From assembly GCF_963674635.1 (NCBI RefSeq), contig NZ_OY771475.1:1674001-1738000 (forward strand): a DNA stretch of 64,000 nucleotides, written 5' to 3'. A model generated the notes under the pieces. The model was not told where the DNA came from and ran no database searches. It worked only from the letters and a program-made list of their open reading frames with translations. The position numbers were made by a program, and so were the translations under genes. Positions 43,363 to 51,993 of this stretch are shown here, in pieces. The first letter of the stretch is position 1; every line of letters starts with the position of its first letter. Source of the stretch: Breoghania sp. GTDB lineage: Bacteria > Pseudomonadota > Alphaproteobacteria > Rhizobiales > Stappiaceae.

Positions 43363-44691
43363 ATGATCCCGCGCTATTCCCGCTCCGACATGACGTCTAT
43401 CTGGTCGCCGGAGGCCAAGTTCCGCATCTGGTTCGAGATCGAGGCGCATGCCGCAGACGCGCTGGCCGAACTCGGCGTCATCCCGAAGGAGGCTGCGGCA
43501 ACCATCTGGGCCAAGGCCAAGGATGCCGAATTCGATATCGAGCGCATTGACGAGATCGAGCGCGAGACCAAGCACGACGTCATCGCCTTCCTGACGCATC
43601 TGGCGGAGATCGTCGGGCCGGAAGCGCGCTTCGTCCATCAGGGAATGACCTCCTCCGACGTTCTGGACACCTGCCTCGCCGTGCAGCTGGCGCGCGCCGC
43701 CGACCTTCTGATTGCCGATCTCGACAAGCTGCTTGAGGCCATCAAGCGCCGCGCGATCGAGCACAAGGACACCGTCACCATCGGTCGTTCGCACGGCATT
43801 CACGCCGAGCCGGTGACCTTCGGCCTCAAACTCGCCCAGGCCTATGCCGAGTTCGAGCGCAACCGCGAACGCCTCGTCGCCGCCCGCAAGGACGTTGCGA
43901 CCTGTGCCATCTCCGGCGCCGTCGGCACATTCGCCAATATCGATCCGCGCGTGGAAGAGCATGTCGCGGAAAAGCTCGGCCTTTCGGTGGAGCCGGTTTC
44001 CACGCAGGTGATCCCGCGCGACCGTCACGCCATGTTCTTCGCGACGCTCGGTGTCATCGCCTCGTCCGTGGAACGGCTTGCCATCGAGGTCCGTCACCTG
44101 CAGCGTACGGAAGTTCTGGAAGCGGAAGAGTATTTCTCGCCCGGCCAGAAGGGTTCCTCCGCCATGCCGCACAAGCGCAACCCGGTGCTGACGGAAAACC
44201 TCACCGGCCTTGCCCGCATGGTGCGTTCCTACGCCCTTCCTGCGATGGAAAACGTCGCCCTGTGGCACGAGCGCGATATCTCGCACTCTTCCGTGGAGCG
44301 CATGATCGGCCCGGATGCGACCGTCACGCTGGACTTCGCGCTGGTGCGCCTGACCGGTGTCATCGACAAGCTGGTCGTCTATCCCGAACGCATGGTCGGC
44401 AACATGGACCGTCTCGGCGGGCTCGTACATTCCCAGCGCATCCTGCTGGCGCTGACGCAGGCCGGTTGCTCGCGCGAGGACGCCTATCGCCTTGTCCAGC
44501 GCAACGCCATGAAGGTGTGGGACAGCTACCACGTCTCCGGTTCGGCCACGGTCGATTTCCTCGAACAGCTTCTGGCCGATGAGGACGTGCGCTCCCACCT
44601 TTCGGAAGAAGAAATTCGCGAGCGGTTCGATCTCGGCTACCACACCAAGCATGTGGATACGATCTTCAAGCGGGTCTTCGGCGAAGCCTGA
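43363..44691 (+). CDS. purB: Adenylosuccinate lyase
   Basis: The 442-residue fumarase-superfamily enzyme catalyses two steps of purine synthesis: SAICAR to AICAR, and adenylosuccinate to AMP, releasing fumarate each time. The start MIPRYSRSDMTSIWSPE is typical. The signature loop GSSAMPHKRNP, the TSSDVLDTC segment and GRSHGIHAEP with a catalytic histidine are all present. The ATG five codons into the longest frame gives the canonical N-terminus. purC, purS and purQ lie a few kilobases downstream on the same strand. Confidence 0.97.
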   Translation: MIPRYSRSDMTSIWSPEAKFRIWFEIEAHAADALAELGVIPKEAAATIWAKAKDAEFDIERIDEIERETKHDVIAFLTHLAEIVGPEARFVHQGMTSSDVLDTCLAVQLARAADLLIADLDKLLEAIKRRAIEHKDTVTIGRSHGIHAEPVTFGLKLAQAYAEFERNRERLVAARKDVATCAISGAVGTFANIDPRVEEHVAEKLGLSVEPVSTQVIPRDRHAMFFATLGVIASSVERLAIEVRHLQRTEVLEAEEYFSPGQKGSSAMPHKRNPVLTENLTGLARMVRSYALPAMENVALWHERDISHSSVERMIGPDATVTLDFALVRLTGVIDKLVVYPERMVGNMDRLGGLVHSQRILLALTQAGCSREDAYRLVQRNAMKVWDSYHVSGSATVDFLEQLLADEDVRSHLSEEEIRERFDLGYHTKHVDTIFKRVFGEA

Positions 44692-44718
44692 CCTTCAAAC
44701 AGGAGGCGAGCGTCTTCC

Positions 44719-45279
44719 ATGAAAGCGTCCCAAGCAGATATTCTCATCATCCCGGGTCTCGGCAATTCCGGACCCGACCACTGGCAGACGCGTTGGCAGG
44801 CCAAGCTTTCCACCGCCCGCCGGGTGGAGATGGGAAACTGGGACCGGCCGCACCTGACGGACTGGGTGGAGAGGCTGACACGAGCCGTCAACACGGCAAA
44901 GAAGCCGGTCATCCTGGTCGCCCACTCGCTGGGTGTGGTGACCGTCGCCCATGCGGCCCCGCAATTCGATGAGGGCAAGGTGGCGGGGGCCTATCTCGTC
45001 GCAATGCCCGACATCGAAGACGCAAGCCTTCTGCCGGATGCGCTCAAGGGGTTCGCCACCGACCCAATCCCGCGCGCGCCCCTGCCCTTCCCCAGTGTGC
45101 TCGTCGCCAGCCGCACGGATCCTTATGCTGCCTGGACGAAAGCGGAGACGATCGCTCATGCGTGGGGTGCGCAATTTCAGGATGCGGGCGATGCCGGGCA
45201 CATCAATGCCGAAAGCGGTCAGGGCCCGTGGCCGGAGGGCCTGCTGTCCTTTGCGAAGTTCATGTCGCGGCTCGGCTGA
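44719..45279 (+). CDS. RBBP9/YdeN family alpha/beta hydrolase
   Basis: The 186-residue serine hydrolase has the RBBP9/YdeN pattern: LIIPGLGNSGPDHWQTRW at the start, the nucleophile elbow VAHSLGVV with Ser70, PSVLVASRTDPY with an acidic residue, and GDAGHINAESGQGPWPEG with the catalytic histidine. Substrates are not known for most members. CAGGAGGCGAGCG precedes the start, and it follows purB by 27 bases, so the two are probably cotranscribed. Confidence 0.92.
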   Translation: MKASQADILIIPGLGNSGPDHWQTRWQAKLSTARRVEMGNWDRPHLTDWVERLTRAVNTAKKPVILVAHSLGVVTVAHAAPQFDEGKVAGAYLVAMPDIEDASLLPDALKGFATDPIPRAPLPFPSVLVASRTDPYAAWTKAETIAHAWGAQFQDAGDAGHINAESGQGPWPEGLLSFAKFMSRLG

Positions 45280-45492
45280 AGCTGCCGCACCCGTTGGCAA
45301 GTTTCCGGCTTGTCAGCCTGTATCAAACGCGGCCGCGGCGGCGCCTTTGGGTGTCTGATCATTCTGCGGCTGCGAGATGATGTCCTCTTGAAGAGCATGG
45401 AACCCGGGTTTAGGTACCCCTTGGAAGCGTCTTCCTTCCTCTCCCGCTCTTCCGGCAGCAGCTTCCTGCCTTGACTACGCAAAGAAAAGATC

Positions 45493-46482
45493 ATGCATAA
45501 GAACAAACTTGTTGTCGTCGGCGTCGGACACGTCGGCTCCTATGTGCTTGCCGACGCCATGAAGCTCGGGCTCTTTGCGGAAATCGGCGTCATCGACGTT
45601 CTGGAAAACGTCGCCTATGGCGAGGCGCTGGACCAGGCGCAGGCCACCGCGCTCACCTACATGAACAATGTGACCGTGAGCTCAGGCGGATACGAGCAAT
45701 GCACGGATGCGGACGTCATCATCGTTGCCGCGGGCCCCAGCGTCATTCCGGATCCGGACGATCCCACAGCCGAACCAGATCGCACGCTTTTGACAAAGAC
45801 CAACTGCGCCGTGATCCGTGATGTCATGGCCGGGATCACCCAGCACACCAGGGATGCCATCGTCATCCTGATCACCAATCCGCTGGATACGATGGTCTAT
45901 ATCGCGGAAAACGAATTCGGATACCCGAGGGGCCGCGTTTTTGGCACCGGAACCATGCTGGATTCCGCGCGGCTGCGCAGGCTCATCGCAGAAACCTATG
46001 ACGTCGATCCCAAGTCGGTCACCGGCTACATGATGGGCGAACATGGCAGCACGGCCTTCCCAGTGCTGAGCCATGTCAACGTGGCGGGCATCCCCTTTGC
46101 CAAGCTCGACGCCTATTTCACGCCCAGCCAGAACATTCAGGATCCGGAGATCGTGAAGGCCAAGATCATCAGCGCGGCCTACGAGGTCTTCAACGGCAAG
46201 GGCTGGACCAATGCCGGTGTTGCCCAGTCAGCTGTTACCATGGCCAAGGCGGTCCTGCTGGACGAGCGCAGCGTCTATCCGGCCTGCACCACGTTGCGTG
46301 GCCAGTATGGTCATGACGGGGACGTGGCGCTGAGCATGCCGTGCATCATCGGCCGCGAGGGTATCCTCAAGCAGCTGCCGGTCACGCTGAACGCGTGGGA
46401 GAGCGAAAAGATGAAGGCCTCGATAGCCTTCATCCAAGGCACCATGCGCGATGCAAAGACAGGGCCTGATACCACACACTGA
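45493..46482 (+). CDS. LDH/MDH family 2-hydroxyacid dehydrogenase
   Basis: The 329-residue NAD-dependent enzyme has the glycine-rich start VVVGVGHVGSYV, the NPLDTM segment, a substrate arginine in DSARLRRLI, and the catalytic His184 in MMGEHGSTAFP. The active-site loop is unusual, with an insert (PDPDDPTAEPDRTLL) where lactate dehydrogenase has Q-P-G-E-T-R. Together with IIGREGIL near the end this resembles L-2-hydroxyisocaproate-type dehydrogenases more than ordinary L-lactate dehydrogenase. The substrate is therefore uncertain. It is followed by a strong terminator. Confidence 0.85.
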   Translation: MHKNKLVVVGVGHVGSYVLADAMKLGLFAEIGVIDVLENVAYGEALDQAQATALTYMNNVTVSSGGYEQCTDADVIIVAAGPSVIPDPDDPTAEPDRTLLTKTNCAVIRDVMAGITQHTRDAIVILITNPLDTMVYIAENEFGYPRGRVFGTGTMLDSARLRRLIAETYDVDPKSVTGYMMGEHGSTAFPVLSHVNVAGIPFAKLDAYFTPSQNIQDPEIVKAKIISAAYEVFNGKGWTNAGVAQSAVTMAKAVLLDERSVYPACTTLRGQYGHDGDVALSMPCIIGREGILKQLPVTLNAWESEKMKASIAFIQGTMRDAKTGPDTTH

Positions 46483-46505
46483 CCGGCCCATATCCGCTCA
46501 AAAGA

Positions 46506-46545
46506 AAAGCGATCCGCAAACACATATCTGCGGATCGCTTTTTTG
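46506..46545. terminator. Bidirectional intrinsic terminator
   Basis: A 14-base-pair stem (AAAAGCGATCCGCA / TGCGGATCGCTTTT) with a ten-base loop carries a T-run on the plus strand and A residues upstream that give a T-run on the minus strand. It lies between convergent dehydrogenase and aldo/keto reductase genes. Confidence 0.92.
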
Positions 46546-46565
46546 TTCGGGTCCGCCTTACCCAC

Positions 46566-47429
46566 TCACCCGATGGCGTTGAGCTCAGCCATCACATCGT
46601 CGGGCAGGTCCAGACCCGCGGCCTCGATGTTCTCACGCAAATGCGCGCGCGACGACGTTCCGGGGATAAGCACCATGTTCGGCGCACGGCGCAGCAGCCA
46701 TGCCAGCGCCACCTGCATCGGCGTCGCCTCCAGCTTTGCGGCAACCGCATCCAGCGTGTCGGACTGAAGCGGGGTGAAGCCGCCGAGCGGGAAATAGGGC
46801 ACGAAGGCCGTGCCGTGCTCCGCCAGTTCATCGATCAGCGGATCATCCTTGCGGCTGGCAACATTGTACATGTTCTGCACACAGACGATTTCGCAGATCC
46901 CCCGCCCTTCCGCCACCTGCCGCGCAGTGGCATGGCTGAGGCCGATGTGCTTGATGAGCCCCTTGGCCTGAAGCTCGGCGAGAGCCGTCAGAGGTTCCTC
47001 GATGGGCCCTTCGGCAGGCGCATGAGGATCGAACATGAGACGAAGGTTCACCACCTCCAGCACGTCCAGAGCCAGGTTCTTGAGGTTGTCGTGGACAGCC
47101 TGTGTCAGTGCCTGTGGCGAAAACGCCGGTTTCCAGGAGGCATCCGTCCCGCGTACAGCACCGACCTTGGTGACGATGACCAGATCGTCGCGATAGGGAT
47201 GCAACGCTTCGCGGATGATCTCATTGGTGACGTGAGGCCCGTAGAAGTCGCTGGTGTCGATGTGATCGACACCGAGCTCAACCGCCTCGCGCAGCACGGC
47301 AAGTGCCTCCGCGCGGTCCTTGGGCGGGCCAAAGACGCCCGGACCCGCAAGCTGCATCGCGCCATAACCGATCCGCTTCACCGGACGATCGCCCAAGGTG
47401 AAGGTGCCAGCCTTGTCAATCACGCTCAT
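46566..47429 (-). CDS. Aldo/keto reductase, YdbC-like, with atypical catalytic site
   Basis: The 287-residue AKR-fold oxidoreductase has Asp and Tyr in DTSDFYGPHVTNE and Lys in IVTKVGAVRG. Where most members have His after the fourth strand it reads EVVNLRLMF, placing Asn at that position. This is seen in the YdbC-like branch and suggests altered chemistry or a pyridoxal-type substrate, but that is not proven. The C-terminal coenzyme loop reads LIPGTSSRAHLREN. It is convergent with the dehydrogenase gene and has no partner gene. Confidence 0.88.
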   Translation of the reverse strand: MSVIDKAGTFTLGDRPVKRIGYGAMQLAGPGVFGPPKDRAEALAVLREAVELGVDHIDTSDFYGPHVTNEIIREALHPYRDDLVIVTKVGAVRGTDASWKPAFSPQALTQAVHDNLKNLALDVLEVVNLRLMFDPHAPAEGPIEEPLTALAELQAKGLIKHIGLSHATARQVAEGRGICEIVCVQNMYNVASRKDDPLIDELAEHGTAFVPYFPLGGFTPLQSDTLDAVAAKLEATPMQVALAWLLRRAPNMVLIPGTSSRAHLRENIEAAGLDLPDDVMAELNAIG

Positions 47430-47563
47430 GAGAAACTCCTGATGCCTTGCGGCCTGCCCTCAGGTCGCCACAAGCAAGACAAAATAGGACACAAGAAACC
47501 GATTGCCCGCGATAAATCGGGCCAAGACTCAGAAATTTCTCATCCCGCCCTTCCGGGCAGCGC

Positions 47564-47782
47564 TCAGGCCGGATGCCCACCGCGTGGATTGAGCAATCCG
47601 CTGAGCCGCCGGGCGACAAAATAGCTTGCCGGCACGGCGATGATCACCCCGCATAGAACAGCCAGCAGGACCGCGCGAAAATCAATCTCTCCGACCCCGA
47701 AAACCGACAAGGGGATCAGAGCGCCGATGCCCGCAAGCGTCGGAGCGGCAATGATGAAAATGATAATGGCGAGCTTCCACAT
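47564..47782 (-). CDS. Small two-helix membrane protein
   Basis: The 72-residue protein has two hydrophobic helices (IIIFIIAAPTLAGIGALI and AVLLAVLCGVIIAVPASYFV) and a short basic tail (RRLSGLLNPRGG). Its start has a strong AGGAGGAATTC site. No family is recognised with confidence. It is isolated, 134 bases upstream of the aldo/keto reductase start on the same strand. Confidence 0.7.
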   Translation of the reverse strand: MWKLAIIIFIIAAPTLAGIGALIPLSVFGVGEIDFRAVLLAVLCGVIIAVPASYFVARRLSGLLNPRGGHPA

Positions 47783-48185
47783 GACCCGAATTCCTCCTGA
47801 GTTCGGAACAGGGCCCGGATATCGTTCCCGGACCCGCAGATCGTGGCCCACACGCGAAGCCTCTTTGCCCCGCTCCCCGTGCAGCCGCCGCATGCCCTAG
47901 AGTATCTCGCGCTCTTTAAATGAGTTCAACGCGATTTTTCGACACACAACACCATACTCACTTAAATTCTCGCCTTTTTAAAACCGCTTCTCCACGAATT
48001 AATATTATTCATATTAAACACACACTTGACCGAAGTGCAGAAACGCGGATCTCACACGCATCAGCTTGCCCAACTCATGCGCAAGGGGTCAGGCCCGCGT
48101 TCATCTCGCAGGCCTGCAATGACCAATCAGCGATGGCTGGGACCAATCAGTTATGGCTGGCTCGTTGTGTTTGCCGAGCGCTGGC
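47783..48185. other. Gap with AT-rich stretch and a tandem repeat
   Basis: No gene is supported. The part from about 47930 to 48030 is clearly AT-rich, and two 20-base tandem repeats lie at 48121-48160, next to the aldolase stop codon. Nothing else is evident. Confidence 0.5.
48121..48160. repeat. Two tandem 20-base repeats
   Basis: GACCAATCAGCGATGGCTGG is followed directly by the same 20 bases with CG changed to TT. The pair lies 26 bases beyond the stop codon of the HpcH-type aldolase gene. Confidence 0.9.
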
Positions 48186-48965
48186 TCAGCCTTCGGCGAA
48201 TGGATCGTGCAACGCGGAGACACCGGCGCGAATGATGGCCTGGTCGCTCGCCCAGGAAATGAAGGTGAAGCCCATGTCGCGGGCCCTGCGAGCATCCTTG
48301 AGGGTGTTGCAATAAATGCCCGCAATCTTGCCGACCCGGATTGCAGCTGCGGCGATCCGGCCTGCGGCCTGCTGCACCTCCTCGCCGCTCGGCTCGCAGC
48401 GCGCGCCATCCGACAGGGCAATGGAGAGATCCGCCGGACCGACAAAGACGCCATCCAGCCCATCCACGGCAAGAATATCGTCCACCGCCTCCAGAGCAGC
48501 GCGCGTCTCTATCATGCCGAGGCCAAGCGTTTCGGCGTCCGCACTCATCAAATATGCCTGCCCCTCAGCCACGCCCTGCAATTCCATTGCCCGCCCCGGC
48601 CCCCAGCTACGGGTGCCAGCGGGGGGATACTTGATCTGGGAGACAAAGGCGGTCGCATCCTCCACAGATCCGATCATCGGCGCGATGATCGCCTGCGCGC
48701 CGGCGTCAAGCAGGCGCGATGCTGTCGCATAGTCGCCAACAGGCACCCGCGCGACCGGGTGCCCACCCGCATGCACGACAGCGGCGATGGACTGAACGAC
48801 CGACGCGAAATCGTGCATCCCGTGCTGCATGTCCAGGGTCACGGCCTGATATCCCGCCCGAACGAGTACCTCCGGCAATACAGGCCCGGCCAGCGTCGAC
48901 CATGCGGTGGCGATCGTCTCTCCGGCACGCAACCGGTTTGCCAAGGTCATTGCGGGTTCAATCAT
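48186..48965 (-). CDS. HpcH/HpaI family class II aldolase
   Basis: The 259-residue metal-dependent pyruvate aldolase or lyase has LDMQHGMHD, with the base histidine, and ARVPVGD, with the substrate arginine. It also has the metal ligands Glu in LGLGMIETRAALE and Asp in FVGPADLSIALS. Members split 4-hydroxy-2-oxo acids or the reverse; the natural substrate here is not evident and no aromatic-degradation operon adjoins. Length is normal for HpaI. Confidence 0.9.
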   Translation of the reverse strand: MIEPAMTLANRLRAGETIATAWSTLAGPVLPEVLVRAGYQAVTLDMQHGMHDFASVVQSIAAVVHAGGHPVARVPVGDYATASRLLDAGAQAIIAPMIGSVEDATAFVSQIKYPPAGTRSWGPGRAMELQGVAEGQAYLMSADAETLGLGMIETRAALEAVDDILAVDGLDGVFVGPADLSIALSDGARCEPSGEEVQQAAGRIAAAAIRVGKIAGIYCNTLKDARRARDMGFTFISWASDQAIIRAGVSALHDPFAEG

Positions 48966-49151
48966 GGTCGTTCCTCATACTATGCCGATCTCGTAAGCCG
49001 ACGAAAATGCAGCAATGGCAGCTGACGCATATCGTGCACAGCATCGCCGCCGTCAATTGGACCAGTCCGTGAGCGGTCGCCCCGCCTTGAACTTGAGTTT
49101 CTCCATATCCGCTGGAGCTGCAACAGTTTTTCGCGATGAGACCAATCCAAA

Positions 49152-49185
49152 TAAAAAGGCCGCAGCGAGTATACCCGCTGCGGCC
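49152..49185 (-). terminator. Intrinsic terminator after the ATPase zeta gene
   Basis: Reading the minus strand, a perfect ten-base-pair stem (GGCCGCAGCG / CGCTGCGGCC, eight-base loop) is followed by TTTTTAT, just after the zeta subunit stop codon. Confidence 0.92.
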
Positions 49186-49211
49186 CCCAGAATTTTCAGA
49201 CTGTGTCCGGC

Positions 49212-49535
49212 CTATTCGCCGGCCTTGACCTGTCGGACGGCCTCTTCCATGAGCTCGGCCATGACGCGGCGGATCTGATGATCCGACTGTTCGACCTTGC
49301 CGGCGTCGAAATCCGCACGAATCTTGGCGAACACATCCTCCTCGCCAGGCTCGTCGAAATCGGTGCGAACGATGGAGAGCGAATACTCCTTCGCTTGCTC
49401 GCCTGTCATGCCGAGTTTTTCGGCAGCCCATTCTCCCAACAGCCGGTTTCGACGCGCTGCGGCGCGAAACTGAAGCTCTTCGCTAATGGCGTACCCCTGT
49501 ACAAAGGAATCCTTGCGATCATCAAACGTGCTCAT
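49212..49535 (-). CDS. F1Fo-ATP synthase inhibitor zeta subunit (DUF1476)
   Basis: The 107-residue protein is the alphaproteobacterial zeta inhibitor of F1-ATPase, which blocks ATP hydrolysis by inserting its N-terminus into the catalytic interface. The typical N-terminus FDDRKDSFVQGYAISEELQF and the helical body LLGEWAAEKLGMTGEQAKEY match DUF1476. The ATG after CAGGAGAAGACC is clear. It is a single gene with its own terminator; ATP synthase genes are not in the window. Confidence 0.95.
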   Translation of the reverse strand: MSTFDDRKDSFVQGYAISEELQFRAAARRNRLLGEWAAEKLGMTGEQAKEYSLSIVRTDFDEPGEEDVFAKIRADFDAGKVEQSDHQIRRVMAELMEEAVRQVKAGE

Positions 49536-49944
49536 GGTCTTCTCCTGCCCTGAGACCGGCCGCGAGCGTTGCGGCGGGGCAGCCCTTTGAGGGGCCACAT
49601 TCCGTTCCTTAAATATGGCAATTCAAGACCTTGATAGCAACGCCTTTGCCACAATGCGGCTACTGAATAGCTATCGCTGCCGCCTAAATCAATGGCGCTG
49701 AAAACTGGTCGCGCCCCCGCCCGGCACCATCCCCATGTTTCGCTTCCCGGACGGGGGCAAAACTCCGCTCGCAGAGCCATGTCTGCCGATTGTACTTTGA
49801 ACCCATTTCAGGTAGGTTCCAGCCTCACTCGCGGGAGAAACGTCACGATTCCAGTGCCGCCGGCAACGCAGCCATCGCGACAGGGAACGGAAAACGGAGT
49901 ATCCATCGCAAATGGATTTCCTTAACAAACCACGGTACATACCC
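49536..49944. other. Divergent gap between the zeta and purC genes
   Basis: No gene is supported. It contains a weak candidate promoter for the zeta gene (49612-49640) and the leader of purC. No purine riboswitch or clear operator is visible. Confidence 0.4.
49612..49640 (-). promoter_or_regulatory. Candidate promoter of the zeta gene
   Basis: On the minus strand, TTGCTA and CATATT are separated by 17 bases, about 75 bases upstream of the start codon. Both hexamers are imperfect. Confidence 0.35.
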
Positions 49945-50709
49945 ATGAATCGCCGCCGGCGCATCTATGAAGGCAAGGCCAAGATCCTCTATGAGGGACC
50001 GGAGCCCGGCACGCTCATCCAGCATTTCAAGGACGACGCGACCGCCTTCAACGCCAAGAAACACGAAGTCATCGACGGAAAAGGTGTGCTGAACAATCGC
50101 ATCTCCGAATTCGTGTTCTCCAATCTGAACGCGATCGGTGTGCCGACCCACTTCATCCGCCGTCTCAACATGCGCGAACAGCTCATCCGCGAAGTGGAGA
50201 TCATTCCGCTGGAGGTGGTCGTGCGCAACGTGGCGGCCGGCTCGCTGGCCAAGCGTCTCGGCCTTGAAGAAGGCATGCAGCTGCCGCGCTCGATCATCGA
50301 GTTCTACTACAAGAACGATGAACTCGACGACCCGATGGTCTCCGAAGAGCACATCACGGCCTTTGGCTGGGCTACGCCGCAGGAAATCGACGATGTGATG
50401 GCGCTGGCCATCCGCATCAACGACTTCCTCTCCGGCCTGTTCCTCGGCGCCGGCATCCGGCTTGTCGATTTCAAGATCGAATGCGGTCGCCTTTGGGAAG
50501 GCGAGATGATGCGCATCGTTCTTGCCGACGAGATTTCCCCCGACTCATGCCGTCTGTGGGACATCAAGACCAATGACAAGCTCGACAAGGACCGGTTCCG
50601 CCGCGACATGGGAGGCCTCGTGGAGGCCTATCAGGAAGTCGCGCGCCGTCTCGGCATCCTGATCGAGAACGACCGGCCGCACGGCTCCGGTCCGGTGCTT
50701 GTGAAGTAG
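49945..50709 (+). CDS. purC: SAICAR synthase
   Basis: The 254-residue enzyme joins aspartate to CAIR with ATP in purine synthesis. The canonical start MNRRRRIYEGKAKILYEGP includes the ATP-binding YEGKAK. VVVRNVAAGSLAKRLG and LVDFKIECGR are also present. A longer frame upstream is rejected in favour of this start. The frame ends just before a strong terminator, so purS and purQ probably need their own or read-through transcription. Confidence 0.97.
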   Translation: MNRRRRIYEGKAKILYEGPEPGTLIQHFKDDATAFNAKKHEVIDGKGVLNNRISEFVFSNLNAIGVPTHFIRRLNMREQLIREVEIIPLEVVVRNVAAGSLAKRLGLEEGMQLPRSIIEFYYKNDELDDPMVSEEHITAFGWATPQEIDDVMALAIRINDFLSGLFLGAGIRLVDFKIECGRLWEGEMMRIVLADEISPDSCRLWDIKTNDKLDKDRFRRDMGGLVEAYQEVARRLGILIENDRPHGSGPVLVK

Positions 50710-50729
50710 CGCCGCTATGATGTAATTCG

Positions 50730-50765
50730 AACGCCCGTGCAACGAACCGGCACGGGCGTTTTTGT
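50730..50765 (+). terminator. Intrinsic terminator between purC and purS
   Basis: An 11-base-pair stem (AACGCCCGTGC / GCACGGGCGTT) closes a nine-base loop and runs into five T residues. It would partly uncouple purC from purSQ. Confidence 0.9.
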
Positions 50766-50795
50766 TTTGGCCGACCTATCGCATCAGGACGAAAA

Positions 50796-51035
50796 ATGAA
50801 GGCACGTGTCACCGTCACGCTCAAGAATGGCGTACTCGACCCCCAGGGCAAGGCAATCGAGGGTGCGCTTGGCGCGCTCGGCTTCGCAGGCGTGGGAGGG
50901 GTTCGCCAGGGCAAGGTGTTCGACATCGAACTGGAAGGTGCCGATCAGGCCAAAGCCCGCGCGGATCTCGAAGCCATGTGCGAGAAGCTTCTCGCCAACA
51001 CGGTGATCGAGAACTACGCGATCGAGCTTTCCTGA
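50796..51035 (+). CDS. purS: FGAM synthase subunit PurS
   Basis: This 79-residue dimeric subunit bridges PurL and PurQ in the three-part FGAM synthase. It has the typical motif KNGVLDPQGKAIEGALGALG and the C-terminal ANTVIENYAIEL. Length is normal. The start lies 31 bases past the purC terminator T-run. Confidence 0.95.
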   Translation: MKARVTVTLKNGVLDPQGKAIEGALGALGFAGVGGVRQGKVFDIELEGADQAKARADLEAMCEKLLANTVIENYAIELS

Positions 51036-51154
51036 TCCCGAGACCTGCCGCTCCGCCCGCGTCTGCCACTGGCGCGGCGTACGGAATTATCTCCGGAAAA
51101 CCGCCTCAGGGGCAAAATGCCCAATGCGGCGGATACACCTACAGGAGGCCGGCG

Positions 51155-51289
51155 ATGGCCAACAACAGCAACAAGAATAACGACCCAGAGCGGAACGCGA
51201 TGCTCATGCGCCTGCTGCTGCTCAAGGTCACGATGTTTTTCATCATGCCCGTGGTCATCGGCGTCATTGCCCTCTACTTTCTGGTCTAG
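51155..51289 (+). CDS. PurSQ-associated small membrane protein
   Basis: This 44-residue protein has a polar asparagine-rich start (MANNSNKNNDPERNAML) and a single transmembrane helix to its C-terminus (VTMFFIMPVVIGVIALYFLV). ACAGGAGGCCGGCG before the ATG is an excellent ribosome site. The same kind of protein sits between purS and purQ in other Hyphomicrobiales and is named for that association; its function is unknown. It is 24 bases before purQ and surely cotranscribed. Confidence 0.85.
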   Translation: MANNSNKNNDPERNAMLMRLLLLKVTMFFIMPVVIGVIALYFLV

Positions 51290-51313
51290 CTACTCGCACA
51301 AAGTGTAAAACCC

Positions 51314-51988
51314 ATGAAATCAGCCGTTGTCGTCTTTCCCGGTTCCAATCGTGACCGCGATATGCTGCACGCCCTGGAGCTTGTCACCGGCAAGAAGCCC
51401 GTCGCCATCTGGCATCAGGATACAGAAATGCCGGATGTGGACCTTGTCGTCCTGCCTGGCGGGTTCTCCTATGGCGACTATCTGCGCTGCGGGGCCATTG
51501 CCGGGCGTTCGCCTGTCATGGCGGAAGTCTCGCGCATGGCGGAGCGCGGACGGCTGGTTCTGGGCGTTTGCAACGGCTTCCAAATCCTCACCGAAACCGG
51601 GCTCCTGCCCGGCGCGCTGATGCGCAATGCGGATCTGAAATTCGTCTGCAAGGACGTGATGCTCAAGACCGTGAACACCGACACAGCCTTCTCAGGCGCT
51701 TTCGAGAAGGATCAGGTCTGGCGCTGCCCGGTCGCACATCATGACGGCAACTATTTCGCCGATCAGGACACACTGAAAGAGCTTGAAGACGGGGGGCGCG
51801 TGGTTTTCCGCTATGCGCAAGACACCAACCCGAACGGCTCGATCAACGACATTGCCGGCATCGTCAACAAGGCGGGCAACGTGCTCGGCATGATGCCCCA
51901 CCCTGAAAATCTGGTGGAGCCCGCACAGGGCGGCACGGATGGGCGCCGTCTCTTCGAGAGCGTGATACAGGCGCTCAGCGTGGCGTAA
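51314..51988 (+). CDS. purQ: FGAM synthase glutaminase subunit PurQ
   Basis: The 224-residue class I glutaminase supplies ammonia to PurL. It shows the nucleophile Cys in LGVCNGFQIL, LPGGFSYGDYLR at the start, and the His-Glu pair in MMPHPENLVEP. Length is normal. PurL, which usually follows, is not in the window; a permease-like gene comes next after five bases. Confidence 0.97.
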   Translation: MKSAVVVFPGSNRDRDMLHALELVTGKKPVAIWHQDTEMPDVDLVVLPGGFSYGDYLRCGAIAGRSPVMAEVSRMAERGRLVLGVCNGFQILTETGLLPGALMRNADLKFVCKDVMLKTVNTDTAFSGAFEKDQVWRCPVAHHDGNYFADQDTLKELEDGGRVVFRYAQDTNPNGSINDIAGIVNKAGNVLGMMPHPENLVEPAQGGTDGRRLFESVIQALSVA

Positions 51989-51993
51989 GCGCG

